Source: Crotalaria pallida (lineage: Eukaryota; Streptophyta; Magnoliopsida; Fabales; Fabaceae). From it: a DNA stretch of 64,000 bases. Under the pieces are notes generated by a model. The model had not been told where the DNA came from, did not search any database, and saw only the letters and a list, made by a program, of their open reading frames with translations. Location of the stretch: positions 11,428,501 through 11,492,500 of the forward strand of contig CM075652.1 of NCBI GenBank assembly GCA_037953625.1, read 5' to 3'. Shown one piece after another: positions 1-10,500 of the stretch. Each line of letters opens with the position of its first letter. Position 1 is the first letter of the stretch. The position numbers and the translations under genes were made by a program.

Positions 1-269
1 TCAAACCTTTAAGCCACCTATTGATTTTAGGCAAAGTGAATAATCAAAATATGATATAATCATGCAATCAAAAGAGATTCACTACCCTCTAATATACTCT
101 ACCCAAACTCATAAACTAAAAGACTTGTGAGGCAAAAGATAAAACATAAAACATAAACTACCAAACTAAGTCTTCATGAGTTGGCTCTCTCTTCTTAACT
201 TGATCAACACATTTGTAGCTTGTTCAAAACCTTTTGGCATTTATCAAAACATTCTTCATGGATCTTACA
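1..269 (-). repeat. Copia-1 3' LTR, partial
   Basis: These 269 bases match 11968-12236 almost exactly, that is, the start of the Copia-1 5' LTR on the minus strand. The LTR boundary (CTTACA, minus TGTAAG) is directly next to the polypurine tract. The rest of the LTR lies left of the window. Confidence 0.88.
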
Positions 270-285
270 ATCTCCCCCTTTTTGA
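270..285 (-). other. Copia-1 polypurine tract
   Basis: On the minus strand this reads CAAAAAGGGGGAGAT immediately before the LTR start TGTAAG. The same arrangement is at 22942-22955 in Copia-2. This is the plus-strand priming site. Confidence 0.85.
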
Positions 286-610
286 AAATGACAAACATGT
301 TTTGAAATTATGAAGTTCATTGAAGTTGTTGATGCTTGAACCATTTGATCACTTGGTGAGACTCTTGCTCCCCCTCAATTTATGCTTTTGACATTTGAAA
401 TCTAATTGATAGAAAGCTTGATTCTCCCCCTATCTCCAACAACTTTGCTCAACCTACATAAAAACAACAAAAAAACAACCTTTCTCCAAACATACCATTT
501 CATTTCTCCAAAAATAGTCAAAACCTTTCTCCAAACATACCATTTCATTTCTCCAAAAATAGTCAAAACTTAATATTTCTCCCCCTTTGGCATTATCAAA
601 AAGAAATATA

Positions 611-875
611 TACCAATTGAAATATAAGATCTAAGCCAAAATAGAGAGATTAATGAGATATAACAACCAAAGCATGATACCAATTGTAAAACAATTGTAA
701 GAATTTGATACCAATAGAATTTTCTCAATAGTATAAACAATATCACATTATAAGAAATAATACCAATTGAGAGAACCTATGAGCAATATCCAACAAAATC
801 AAATTGAATATACCAATTGTATAATATCGAATGTTACCAATTTGTAGGATCTTCTCCTTAATACCAATTGAAGAA
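611..875 (-). repeat. Cluster of primer-site-like motifs in the Copia-1 3' spacer
   Basis: The motif TACCAATTG (minus strand CAATTGGTA) occurs about seven times between gag and the polypurine tract, often as the fuller CAATTGGTATCA. That is the sequence of the element's own LTR/primer-site junction near 2791-2802. The rest of 286-935 is AT-rich noncoding spacer. Copia-2 has an equivalent cluster at 22206-22640. Confidence 0.75.
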
Positions 876-935
876 GCAAATGAATGAATATCACATGAAA
901 GTCCTTTTGCTCTTCAATCATACCTACAAAAACAA

Positions 936-2729
936 TCATGCTTTGCTTTTTGGTATCCAAATGGTTTTGGATCCATTTTTGTTAGTGTAGGGACTCTCAC
1001 CCTTTTTCACCCAAACAAAATCTCCTTTAGGTATACCATGCACTTTAATATAACACACATTTGAAGTATGTCCATGAGTACCACAATAGAAACATGTTGG
1101 TGCATTTGAAAAATCAACTTTAGAAAAATCAACAACATTTCTATGAGATTTACTCTTAGCATTAGTATAACCCAAACCAAACTTGTTTGAATTTTCTCTT
1201 TGAAAATTTAACAATGTGCGCAATCTAATATCACCATTTGTGAAACTTGCAAGCTTATTTTTCAAAATAGCATTTTCATCTTTAAGCAACTTGCAATCCT
1301 CACAATCAACCACATTATTCAATCTATTAGCACAATCACAAGAAGAACTAGCATATATAAGATCAAGAGTTTCATTTTCAAGATTAAGCTCATCAACTTG
1401 TTTTTGAAGTTCTAAAATCTCTTGTTGATGTTTCAAAATGAGCTTCTTCCTTTCAATATTTTTCGAAGCTAGTTTCTTGAGATGTTCATGCATTTCTTCA
1501 TAAGCATTATATAGAATTTCATATTTAGAAGAAATTTCGGATTTAGTTTCACTTACATCGCTTTCGTAGCTTTGCTCACTTGATTCATCATTTGAACTTT
1601 CTTCTTCATTTACTAGAGATATCAAGTTGAGACAAACGGCATCTTCATCATCCGAAGAACTATTCGATTGGCTTTTCTTGTCATCTTCATCATCACTATT
1701 CCAAACTATGTATGCTCTTTTAGTTTTCTTTTCTTTCTCCTTCTTCTTAAGATACTTAGAGCATGAGTACTTGAGATGACCGGGCTTTCCACATTCATGG
1801 AAAACTATACCTTCTTTTGAAGTCTTTGTCTTGTAGTGTGGGGAATTCTTCTCTTTACTTTTGTCTTTGTTCAACCTTCCTTTTCTCCTTAGAATCTTAT
1901 TGAACTTTCTTAGTAGAAGCTTCATCTCCTCTTCATCAATGTCCGAATCGGTATCTTCATTATCATCATCATCATCATCATCATCGGAACTCTCTTCCTT
2001 TTTATATGACCTTTTAGCTTTAAGAGCAATTCCTTTTCTTTCTTTGTTCTTGTCCGATTCTTCATGCAAATGCAAACGTTCAAGCTCCATTTCATGTTCT
2101 TGTAGCTTTCTGAAAAGTGTTGCTAAGTCCATGGTGTCCAAGTCCTTTGATTCAACAATTGCGGTAACCTTAGGTTGCCATTCCCTACTTAGACATCTTA
2201 AAACTTTGTTAACAAGTTCACAATTCACAAAAGTTTTACCAAGAGCAATGAGATGATTAACAATATGAGTAAAACATTTTTGCATAAAACATATAGATTC
2301 ATTAGGCAACATACGAAACAATTCATATTCATGCATCAAAGAATTTAATCTAGCACGCCTAACTTCACTAGTGCCTTCATGTGTGACTTGCAAGGTGTCC
2401 AACATTTCTTTGGCATCACGACATTGGGAGACTCTAAAGAACTCATCATAAGATAGAGCGGAGGTGATGATATTCTTTGCTTTTAAATCATATTGAATTT
2501 TCCTTTTATCATCATCGGTCCACTTATCTTTGGAAGTAAGTGTAAGCACACCTTCTACATCTTTTGAGGGAATATAAGGACCATTTTCAATGGCTTCCCA
2601 AATGTTCACATCTATATCTTCTATAAAGATTCACATCCTAATTTTCCAATAACCATAACCCTCTCCACCAAACATAGGAGGGCGATTTATTGAAGCACCT
2701 TCACCACCAAAAGGATTCGTAGAACCCAT
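936..2729 (-). pseudogene. gag: Copia-type gag polyprotein with one internal stop (Copia-1)
   Basis: This is a nucleocapsid/capsid precursor that would package the element's RNA in cytoplasmic particles. The reading frame starts at the ATG at 2729, which matches the Copia-2 gag start. It meets a TGA about 32 codons later where Copia-2 has Lys, then is open from 2609 to 936. Visible parts in order are an N-terminal segment with the tryptophan-rich DUF4219 look, a UBN2-like capsid region, an acidic Asp/Glu run (from a TCATCA repeat near 1966-1986), a zinc knuckle, a heptad-rich coiled-coil stretch, and a second CX2CX4HX4C knuckle near the C-terminus. The first knuckle has lost its first cysteine (Phe instead of Cys), while Copia-2 keeps it. 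The frame ends without protease or pol. Domain names are from family knowledge; the stop and lost cysteine are read directly. Confidence 0.85.
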
Positions 2730-2785
2730 TGTAGTTTCCTCAAGGATCTTAACGAAAAAGCTCTATGCTCGTGTCTTTCGACCGA

Positions 2786-2797
2786 GCTCTGATACCA
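2786..2797 (-). other. Copia-1 primer-binding site (initiator-Met tRNA)
   Basis: The minus strand reads TGGTATCAGAGC two bases inside the LTR end, the standard plant complement to the 3' end of initiator-Met tRNA. Confidence 0.9.
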
Positions 2798-2799
2798 AT

Positions 2800-3391
2800 T
2801 GTGAGAACCTACAATCGGTGGGTGAAATAACTAGGAGACACTAGGAGAACACCTAGAAGGGGGGGTTGAATAGGTGTTAGATAAACCTTGAAAGATTTTC
2901 GCAAGAAACAAATCAAAACGATTAAAACAAATGATTTTCTTGAAAATTCTTTAGCCTTGATCGATTAATGACATGAACTAATCAATTAATGCCTCTGTTA
3001 ATGGATTAATCACTTTTCAATCAAATACGAAAATCAATCAATTAACAAGTATAACCAGAGATTCAACGGAAACAATTAACACCTATATACTTATTGATTA
3101 CCTAGGTTATGAAAATGATTTTCCCCAAATCAATTTTGCACAATTAAGATTCAATTCAATCAATTATGAAAAATCACTTTTTCTAGGTTTTCAACCAAGA
3201 ACACAATTAATAACAAGAATTGTAAAGAGTAGAGAGTTTAGAGATACGACACAGTGATTTATCCTGGTTCACTTTCATCCACTTGAAAGCTACTCCAGTC
3301 CCCTCTTCAACCAAGAGAGATTCTTCACTATGAGGAATTAGAGTTTCTCAAATTACAAGTAAATGCCTCACAAGACTTCCTTCTTGCTAGC
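2800..3391 (-). repeat. Copia-1 5' LTR, primer-site-proximal part
   Basis: This begins as TGTGAGAACC on the plus strand (minus LTR end ...CACA) next to the primer site, and aligns with the end of the Copia-2 LTR. It contains degenerate 10-bp palindromes at 2958, 2979 and 2999 (TGATCGATTA, TAATCAATTA, TAATGGATTA). It is cut at 3391 by Gypsy-A. The remainder of the LTR is at 11197-12236. Confidence 0.85.
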
Positions 3392-3680
3392 TGTAACATC
3401 CTAAATTTAATTCTTCATGTAGATTGTGTGTTGATAACCTTAGGATAGAGGCAATTATGAAATAAGTTAGAAAATTGGCCATTTAGACATGTAAATTCAA
3501 GTTTAAAACATGGGAAATTGGGGAATGAGAATAACAAGATTGGTAGCTTAGAATACAAATTCCATCGTTAGATGTGAAGTAGGATATGTGAGGAAGCTTG
3601 TGTCAAAATTTGAGGAAGATCCAACGGTTAACGAAGAAGTTACGGCCGTTCAAAGTCGGGGTGCTGAAAACCCTGCAACT

Positions 3681-3752
3681 TAATCGATTAAGTTGCAGCT
3701 TAATCGATTAAGCCTGAAGGGGGGGAGGTTTTAATCGAGTAATACTCGATTA
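3681..3752. repeat. Paired central-CG palindromes (AATCGATT type) in the A LTR
   Basis: TAATCGATTA occurs at 3681 and 3701. The hybrid forms TAATCGAGTA (3732) and TACTCGATTA (3743) follow. Start spacings are 20, 31 and 11 bp. A near-identical copy lies in the truncated 3' LTR near 10791-10862. Confidence 0.85.
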
Positions 3753-4704
3753 AGGGCTGCTAAAACTGAAAAAAATAAAAGCGTTTCACGCGTGCTTTTG
3801 GCCATAATGCACGAAATTTCTCTCTCTAGGGCACACAATCTCTCATCCCAAATCCATCAAGCTTCAAGGGAATCACTCCAAGGTCCCCCATCAAGTCTCC
3901 CTTGGTCTCTCAAAGTAAGTATCCATGATTATTGAAGTTCCTCTCTCTCTCTAATGTGGATTTTCTCTCTCTCTCTCTCTCTTTCCCCTCTTTGGGAAAT
4001 CCGAATTCTCTATGGAAAAGGGGCAATAATCTCTTTATCATTCCATTCCTTTGGCTTAGGGAAGATTATTATCACTATCTCCATCTTCGTGCGTGCGGAG
4101 CCCTTGGTTTTGGGAGCGCTTGGAGCTACGGCTTGGGTTCTTCCACTTTCTCTCTCTTTGGTTAAGGTAAGGGGGTGGATATAGTGAGCATTGGCTTGTT
4201 CTAGGAGAGGGTTTGTATTTAGATATAATGGTTGGCTAGGAGTTTATGTGTTAAGGTAGGGAATTAGAAACCCCAATTTATGATCTAAGGTAAATGTTTA
4301 AAATAGGCTTAATTATTAATTATGGAACTCCAAAAAGTAGAGAATAAGGTTAGGTTTTAATTGAGGAAAATAAATGGCATGAACCCCTACTTTAGGATTT
4401 TAAATCAATAATTTGGACAATGAAAAATAATAAATGCGGTTGTTGCATGATTATATGAAAAGGGTGAAGTTGGTTATTATTGGCACTCTAATTGTCTATG
4501 TGGAAAGTGATGTGCATGAATAGTTGTGGATTTGATTATGTGCTCTATTTGGTATTTCTTAAATATTGGAATGGTGTTAATTAGGAAAGTGAATTGTGGC
4601 TATTTGGTGATAATTGTGATGATGCTTGTGCTTGGAATGATTTGGTAAATATTAAACGGAATTGGTGGACAAAATAATGACAATTAATATTGGATAAATA
4701 TGGT

Positions 4705-5159
4705 GATGTATCGTAGGCCTTCGATTTGGGGGAGACGATACATCGTAAAGTTTGGGTTGTATTGTAGGCCTTCGATTTGGGGGAGACAATACAACGTGAA
4801 TGGGGCAATGTATGTAGGCCTTCGATTTGGTGGAGACATACATACACCCTAAATGGAAAGGAAAAAGGAAAAGGGCAATGGATAAAAGAAGGTAAACGGT
4901 AAAGGAAACGCGATGTATGTAGGCCTTCGATTTGGTGGAGACATACATCGTGATTGGTGTATGTATGTAGGCCTTCGATTTGGTGGAGACATACATACAC
5001 CGTAACTAAAAGGAAATGAATAAGGGAAACAGGGAATAAAATTGGACAAGGTAAAGGTAATGGGAACGCGATGTATGTAGGCCTTCGATTTGGTGGAGAC
5101 ATACATCGTGATTGGTGTATGTATGTAGGCCTTCGATTTGGTGGAGACATACATACACC
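4705..5159 (+). repeat. Array of seven hairpins with covarying stems in the A LTR
   Basis: Seven units share a core AGGCCTTCGATTTGG followed by TGGAG or GGGAG. Each core is flanked by inverted arms, and the arms differ between units in a matched way: ATGTATCGT with ACGATACAT, TTGTATTGT with ACAATACAA, and ATGTATGT with ACATACAT. Units 4-5 and 6-7 form a higher-order duplication of about 180 bp. No protein is supported here. Confidence 0.88.
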
Positions 5160-5475
5160 GTAAAAATAAGAAAAAGGTAAGGGAGTATAAAGGGATTTCT
5201 TTGGGAACGGAGAAGATGAATAAAAGGGAATTAAATGGTGGAAATGAATTAACTAAAAAGGGAACCGGCATTTATAAAATAATGGAATTAAGAAAAGAAT
5301 GGTATGCTTGTTCGGATATTGTGATTATGTGTATAAATTGCTAAGTGTGATTGGTCTGGTTAGTTATTATGTCTATCTAGAAAATGCTTTTCTATTCATG
5401 TGCAATGCTCACTCCCTTACTATACATTACAGGTACAGAGATTGAGGTTGCACAGCCCCCGGCCGAGCAGGTGTG

Positions 5476-5494
5476 CTCTCCCTCCCAGGGAGAG
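5476..5494 (+). other. Perfect hairpin downstream of GCCGAGCAGG in the A LTR
   Basis: CTCTCCCT and AGGGAGAG form an 8-bp stem around a 3-base loop. Gypsy-H has the same stem with another loop (57543-57561). Gypsy-F has a changed but still paired stem at 38649-38665. Confidence 0.7.
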
Positions 5495-5903
5495 TAGGGT
5501 TTTGGGGATTAGATACTTTTATTTTGACTTCAGCCTCCGTAAATTTGGTTGTGTATGAGCTGTATATGCATTTTGAGTGGGGCTTAGGATAGTTTCCTTC
5601 GTGCAGGGTTTATGATTCATTTTGAGCATACTTGATATTTTGCTGGTACTCTGACACTCTGATGTTTTATACTTGAGCCCAAGGGGCAACCATGCGATGC
5701 TTATATATTTACATTTGAGCCCTGCTGGCTCCTGCTGATTTTACATAAATGTGTTTATCAGGTTGAAGATTTTGGAAAGTCCGAAAAACAGACAAAACTC
5801 CGTCTGTTTGACGGGTGATTTTACTAAACTAAAAAGGAATTTTTAAGTACTCATTTTTAATACTTGGGAATTAAGGGTAGAATTCATTAGGGTGTTACAT
5901 TTA

Positions 5904-5978
5904 TGGTATCAGAGCAGTTTCCCTCGGCCTTTGGAGTATGAACTCACTACTCCTATGGTTACTCACCGAGCGAGTAAC
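5904..5978 (+). other. Gypsy-A primer-binding site and leader hairpin
   Basis: TGGTATCAGAGC at 5904-5915 is the initiator-Met tRNA primer site, four bases after the LTR. Downstream is a conserved CCTCGGCCTTTGGAGTATG stretch. A hairpin follows at 5958-5978, stem GTTACTC/GAGTAAC. The same leader layout is found in D, F and H, so a packaging or dimerisation role is a reasonable inference. Confidence 0.85.
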
Positions 5979-6077
5979 CCAAGTACTTAGTTTAGTGTCT
6001 AAGTGAAGTTATAGGATATTAGTAGTTTTAATTAATTATTCTAACATTAACTGATTGTCCCTCCATGACTCAACAGT

Positions 6078-9000
6078 ATGGCAGGGAGGCGGGCTGACAA
6101 TGACAGAATTGCTGCAATTCTTGAAACACTTGTTCAATTGCAGCAGAACCAAGCCCAAGTTCAGCAGCAACAAGCTGATAATCTTGCAAATCTGCAGCAG
6201 AATCAAGCCCAGAACATTGCTGTAGCTGCAGCAGCACTTCAGCCTCCTCCACCACCACCAGTGGAGATTGACTGGATGGGCCGCTTTAGAAAAAGCGATC
6301 CGCCGAAGTTTGAAGGGGGTTACAACCCCGATGGAGCTCAAAGATGGCTCCAGGAGATGGAGAAGGTGTTTCGCTCACTTCAACCACCGGGTGATCAGTA
6401 TATGCGACTGGTGGAGTATGTTCTGATGGGTGAGGCGGAACATTGGTGGGACCAACAGAGGAGAGGTTTGGAAGCAGCTCATGAGCCTATTTCATGGGAT
6501 CTTTTCAAGGTCCGTTTTCTGGGAAAGTACTTCCCGGAAAATGTAAGGAGGGAGAAGGAGGTGGCTTTTCTTGAGCTGAAACAAGGGAACCTCAGTGTTG
6601 GAGAATATGCGGCTCAGTTTGAGGATCTCATTCGTTATTCTGGCAGCTATAGGGATGCAGAAGAGCGCACTAAGTGTATCAAGTTTGAGGCTGGTCTCCA
6701 ACCCAAGATCAAAACTGTTTTTGTCTATCAGGGGATCTCTAATCTCTCTCAACTAGTGAACATGACTAGTGCTTATGAAGAGTCACTCAAGCAGGAACAA
6801 GCAGAGGAGCGAAGCAGGGCATCTCAGAAATTGTCTGGTCCTATTAGGGGCAAGGGTCCGATGCAGAGATCTGGTCCTTATTCTAATCCCAGACCTTCAG
6901 TCCCTAGAGGAGCAGGGCAATCTGCAGTGACACTTGGTCCTGTTCCTACTTGTACACATTGTGGGAGGCAAAACAAGGGGGTGTGCTGGAATATGGGCCG
7001 AAGAGATGGACTTTGTTACTTGTGTGGACAGCCTGGGCACTTTGTTTCCAACTGCCCTAAGAATCCTGTGAAGAGAGAGGTCAATGTGGCTAGTGCACAG
7101 AAATCTGGTGGAAGTCAGCCGATGCAGAAGGGCAAGGTGTACACTCTAGATGGCGAAGAGGTGACAGATGAGGATGAGCTGATCAGAGGTATTTGTTATG
7201 TTAATGGCAAATCTTGTGGTGTTTTATTTGATTGTGGTGCATCCCATTCATTCATTTCTATGGAATGCATGAAGAGACTAGGGTTATCTACTACAAAAAT
7301 GCCTTATAAGTTGTCGGTTTCTACCCCTACAAATTCTTCAGTAATCACTTCTCAGATGTGTTTGGATTGTCCACTCCGAGTTTTGGAGCGGGAATTCAAA
7401 ATCAATCTCATTTGTCTGCCTTTGACTAGATTAGATGTTATTCTGGGTATGGACTGGATGGCTCAGCATCACGTTCTAATTGACTGTCGTAAGAAAGCAG
7501 TCATCTTTAGTGATTCTACTCTATCTGCCATAGAAGTTGATGAAGTATCTGATGTAAGTCAAATTCCTGTGGTCCGTGAGTTTCCGGAAGTCTTTTCTAC
7601 GGAGATTCCCGGATTGCCTCCAAGGAGAGAAGTTGAGTTTAGTATTGATCTGAAACCTGGTGCAGGTCCAATTTCTATTGCACCTTACAGAATGGCGCCT
7701 CCGGAATTGGAAGAACTGAAGAAGCAATTCGAGGAGCTATTAGCAAAGGGACTTATCAGGCCAAGTGTGTCACCCTGGGGTGCTCCTATCCTTTTTGTCA
7801 AGAAGAAGGACGGTAGCCTTCGGATGTGCACTGATTACAGGCAATTGAATGCAGTGACAGTGAAGAACAAATATCCGCTCCCTTGCATTGATGATTTGTT
7901 GGATCAGTTGAGGGGTGCATCGGTGTTCTCTAAGATTGATCTCCGATCGGGATACCATCAGATCCGTATCCGTGAAGAGGACATTCCAAAAACTGCTTTC
8001 AGGACGCGTTATGGGCACTTTGAGTATGTGGTGATGCCTTTCGGATTGACCAACGCTCCTGCAATATTCATGGATTACATGAATAGGATCTTCATGCCAT
8101 ACTTGGATTCTTTTGTCATTGTGTTCATTGATGACATCCTGATTTATTCTAAGAGTCCGGGTGAACATGAGGAGCATTTGAGGATCGTGCTGCAGGTTCT
8201 CAAGGACAAGCAGTTGTATGCCAAGCTGTCTAAATGTAGCTTTTGGTTGGATGAAGTCCATTTTCTGGGACATGTGATTTCCGCACAGGGAGTTGTTGTG
8301 GATCCCTCCAAGGTGGAAGCGGTGTTAAAGTGGGAGAGGCCCACAACAGTCACGGAAATCAGAAGCTTTTTGGGATTGGCAGGTTATTATCGAAGATTCA
8401 TTGAAGGTTTCTCCAAACTGGCTCTTCCATTGACGATGTTAACCAGAAAAGATGTCCTTTATCAATGGTCTCAGCAGTGTGAGGGCAGCTTCTTGGAATT
8501 AAAGAAGAGATTGACGAGTTCACCGGTTCTGACTTTGCCGGAACCAACCCAACCCTTTGACGTGTACTGTGATGCTTCAAAGCAAGGCTTAGGATGTGTA
8601 CCTATGCAACAAGGCAAAGTTGTGGCCTATGCCTCCAGGCAGTTGCGACAGCATGAGCAGAATTATCCGACCCATGACCTGGAGTTAGCAGCTGTGGTGT
8701 TTGCCTTGAAAATCTGGAGACATTACTTGTATGGCACAAAGTTTGAGGTGTTCAGTGACCACAAGAGTCTCCGTTATCTCTTCGACCAAAAGGAGTTGAA
8801 TATGAGACAGAGGAGATGGATGGAGTTCCTGAAAGATTATGATTTCCATCTTCAATACCATCCGGGTAAAGCTAATGTGGTAGCCGATGCGTTGAGTCGT
8901 AAAACTCTTCATGTTAGCAACTTGATGGTGAAGGAGATGCAGCTAATCCAGGAATTTAGTGATCTCAATTTGAACATGCTGGTGAAAGAGAAGAGTATTG

Positions 9001-10331
9001 TTCTGGAAATGTTGCAAGTCACTAGTGAGCTGGTGGATTTGATAAAGGAAAGACAAGCAGATGATGAAGAGCTCCAGAAGTTGTTAGAGGGAGCAGCAAG
9101 TAAAGAGGAACCTGATTTCCTCAAGGGTGCAGATGGAATCATCAGATTCAGAGGTAGAATATGTGTTCCAATGGACTTCCAGATTCGAAGAGACATATTG
9201 TGGGAAGCTCACCAAACAAAAATGAGTTTCCATCCCGGTACAACAAAAATGTATCAGGCTTTGAAGAGGATCTATTGGTGGCCAGGGTTGAAGACTGATG
9301 TGGCCGACCATGTGTCTCACTGTTTGACTTGTCAGAAGGTGAAGATTGAGCACCAAAAGCCAGGTGGTCCGTTGCGATCACTGGACATCCCTGAATGGAA
9401 GTGGGATAGCATAGTTATGGATTTTGTGACAGGTCTACCTAGAACTGCTGCAGGTTGTGATGGCGTATGGGTTGTGGTAGACCGTTTAACGAAGTGTGCT
9501 CACTTTATTCCGATCCATAAGAAGTACACATTGGAAAAGCTGACACAGTTGTATATTCGGGACATAGTGAAGCTTCATGGTGTGCCTTCGAGTATTGTGT
9601 CTGATCGTGATCCGCGGTTTCTATCCAGATTTTGGCAGAGTCTTCAGCAGGCCTTGGGTACCAAGTTGAGGTTTAGTACAGCCTATCATCCTCAAACTGA
9701 TGGGCAGTCCGAGCGTACTATTCAGACTTTGGAGGATCTGTTGAGGGCTTGTGTTCTAGAGCAGGCTGGTAGTTGGGAACAATTGTTACCATTGATGGAA
9801 TTTACTTACAACAACAGCTTTCACTCTAGTATTGGCATGGCACCTTTTGAGGCACTATATGGTAGGAAGTGCAGAACGCCTCTTTGTTGGTTCCAGATTG
9901 GGGAGAACTTGTTGACTGGACCAGAGTTGGTGCAAGAAACCACGGAGAAGATCGCGATGATTAAGGATAAGATGAAGACTTCTCAAGACAGACAAAAGAG
10001 CTATGCAGATAAGCGTAGGAGACCCCTAGAGTTTGATGTGGGCGATCATGTGTTCCTTAGGGTGTCCCCTACCACTGGCATTGGTCGGGCAATCAAGTCA
10101 AAGAAGCTGACTCCGAGGTTTGTTGGACCTTATGAGATTTTGGAAAGAGTTAGGCCTTTGGCGTACAGGATCGCTTTGCCTCCACACTTGTCTAGGTTTC
10201 ATGGTGTATTTCATGTTTCCCAGCTGAGGAAGTACATTCATGATCCCTCCCATGTGGTAGCAGCGGATGATTTGCCCTTGAAGGAGAATCTTACTTTTGA
10301 GATCCTCCCGATCAGAATTGAAGACAGATAG
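6078..10331 (+). CDS. gag-pol: Gypsy-A gag-pol polyprotein
   Basis: A 1417-residue frame encodes the proteins for Ty3/Gypsy retrotransposition. Gag comes first, with a glutamine-rich N-terminus, a retrotransposon-gag region and one zinc knuckle near residues 312-325. Next is an aspartic protease whose active site reads DCGA (near residue 383), a variant I know from plant Gypsy elements. Reverse transcriptase follows, with its catalytic motif FIDD near residue 682. RNase H begins near residue 826 (DVYCDAS). Integrase has an HHCC zinc region near 1044-1085 and a DDE core including SDRDPRF near 1174. Domain order RT-RNaseH-integrase is diagnostic of Gypsy. The start is the first ATG after the leader, matching the H frame start. 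The frame ends at a TAG just before a chromodomain-like tail, so integration targeting may be altered even though the enzymatic core looks intact. Confidence 0.95.
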   Translation: MAGRRADNDRIAAILETLVQLQQNQAQVQQQQADNLANLQQNQAQNIAVAAAALQPPPPPPVEIDWMGRFRKSDPPKFEGGYNPDGAQRWLQEMEKVFRSLQPPGDQYMRLVEYVLMGEAEHWWDQQRRGLEAAHEPISWDLFKVRFLGKYFPENVRREKEVAFLELKQGNLSVGEYAAQFEDLIRYSGSYRDAEERTKCIKFEAGLQPKIKTVFVYQGISNLSQLVNMTSAYEESLKQEQAEERSRASQKLSGPIRGKGPMQRSGPYSNPRPSVPRGAGQSAVTLGPVPTCTHCGRQNKGVCWNMGRRDGLCYLCGQPGHFVSNCPKNPVKREVNVASAQKSGGSQPMQKGKVYTLDGEEVTDEDELIRGICYVNGKSCGVLFDCGASHSFISMECMKRLGLSTTKMPYKLSVSTPTNSSVITSQMCLDCPLRVLEREFKINLICLPLTRLDVILGMDWMAQHHVLIDCRKKAVIFSDSTLSAIEVDEVSDVSQIPVVREFPEVFSTEIPGLPPRREVEFSIDLKPGAGPISIAPYRMAPPELEELKKQFEELLAKGLIRPSVSPWGAPILFVKKKDGSLRMCTDYRQLNAVTVKNKYPLPCIDDLLDQLRGASVFSKIDLRSGYHQIRIREEDIPKTAFRTRYGHFEYVVMPFGLTNAPAIFMDYMNRIFMPYLDSFVIVFIDDILIYSKSPGEHEEHLRIVLQVLKDKQLYAKLSKCSFWLDEVHFLGHVISAQGVVVDPSKVEAVLKWERPTTVTEIRSFLGLAGYYRRFIEGFSKLALPLTMLTRKDVLYQWSQQCEGSFLELKKRLTSSPVLTLPEPTQPFDVYCDASKQGLGCVPMQQGKVVAYASRQLRQHEQNYPTHDLELAAVVFALKIWRHYLYGTKFEVFSDHKSLRYLFDQKELNMRQRRWMEFLKDYDFHLQYHPGKANVVADALSRKTLHVSNLMVKEMQLIQEFSDLNLNMLVKEKSIVLEMLQVTSELVDLIKERQADDEELQKLLEGAASKEEPDFLKGADGIIRFRGRICVPMDFQIRRDILWEAHQTKMSFHPGTTKMYQALKRIYWWPGLKTDVADHVSHCLTCQKVKIEHQKPGGPLRSLDIPEWKWDSIVMDFVTGLPRTAAGCDGVWVVVDRLTKCAHFIPIHKKYTLEKLTQLYIRDIVKLHGVPSSIVSDRDPRFLSRFWQSLQQALGTKLRFSTAYHPQTDGQSERTIQTLEDLLRACVLEQAGSWEQLLPLMEFTYNNSFHSSIGMAPFEALYGRKCRTPLCWFQIGENLLTGPELVQETTEKIAMIKDKMKTSQDRQKSYADKRRRPLEFDVGDHVFLRVSPTTGIGRAIKSKKLTPRFVGPYEILERVRPLAYRIALPPHLSRFHGVFHVSQLRKYIHDPSHVVAADDLPLKENLTFEILPIRIEDR

Positions 10332-10463
10332 ATTAAGCAACTCCGGGGCAAGGAAATTCGAATTGGTGAAGGTGATTTGGAACAGAAACAACGTAGAAGA
10401 GGCTACTTGGGAGCTGGAGAGCAAGATGAAGGAGTCTTATCCTCAGTTGTTTCAGGACAGCTG
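10332..10463 (+). pseudogene. Detached chromodomain-like tail of Gypsy-A pol
   Basis: Directly after the TAG at 10329-10331 the same frame continues with residues like the linker to the integrase C-terminal chromodomain of Tekay-type elements. About 25 bases later an extra base shifts the frame. The +1 frame then reads a WNRNNVEEATWE-type segment, the usual chromodomain signature, ending near 10463. So the tail carries one stop and one single-base frameshift. Assignment to the chromodomain family is from recognition of the segment; the breaks are read directly. Confidence 0.7.
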
Positions 10464-10500
10464 AATTTCGAGGACGAAATTCTGGTAAGTGGGAGAGGAT
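10464..10500 (+). other. Gypsy-A 3' hairpin and polypurine tract
   Basis: A perfect inverted repeat with arms AATTTCG and CGAAATT around AGGA (10464-10481) is followed by the purine-rich tract AAGTGGGAGAGGAT, which abuts the 3' LTR. Equivalent hairpins next to the polypurine tract occur in D (14375-14394), F (34598-34616) and G (43407-43426). Confidence 0.82.

Larger units (their letters stand above)
3392..5899 (+). repeat. Gypsy-A 5' LTR
   Basis: This is 2508 bp with TGTAACA and TGTTACA as inverted ends. It holds, in order, a conserved segment GATCCAACGGTTAACGAAGA (3618-3637), a paired-palindrome cassette (3681-3752), CT microsatellites near 3940-3990, a hairpin array (4705-5159), the motif GCCGAGCAGG (5462-5471) followed by a perfect hairpin, and a CCGTC/GACGG hairpin (5800-5814) near the LTR end. 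Short reading frames across the hairpin array are artefacts of the repeat. Confidence 0.93.

Noticed and set aside
6492..10424. Minus-strand frames of 60-170 codons under Gypsy-A gag-pol
   Set aside because: They overlap a clear polyprotein frame on the other strand and show no family features.
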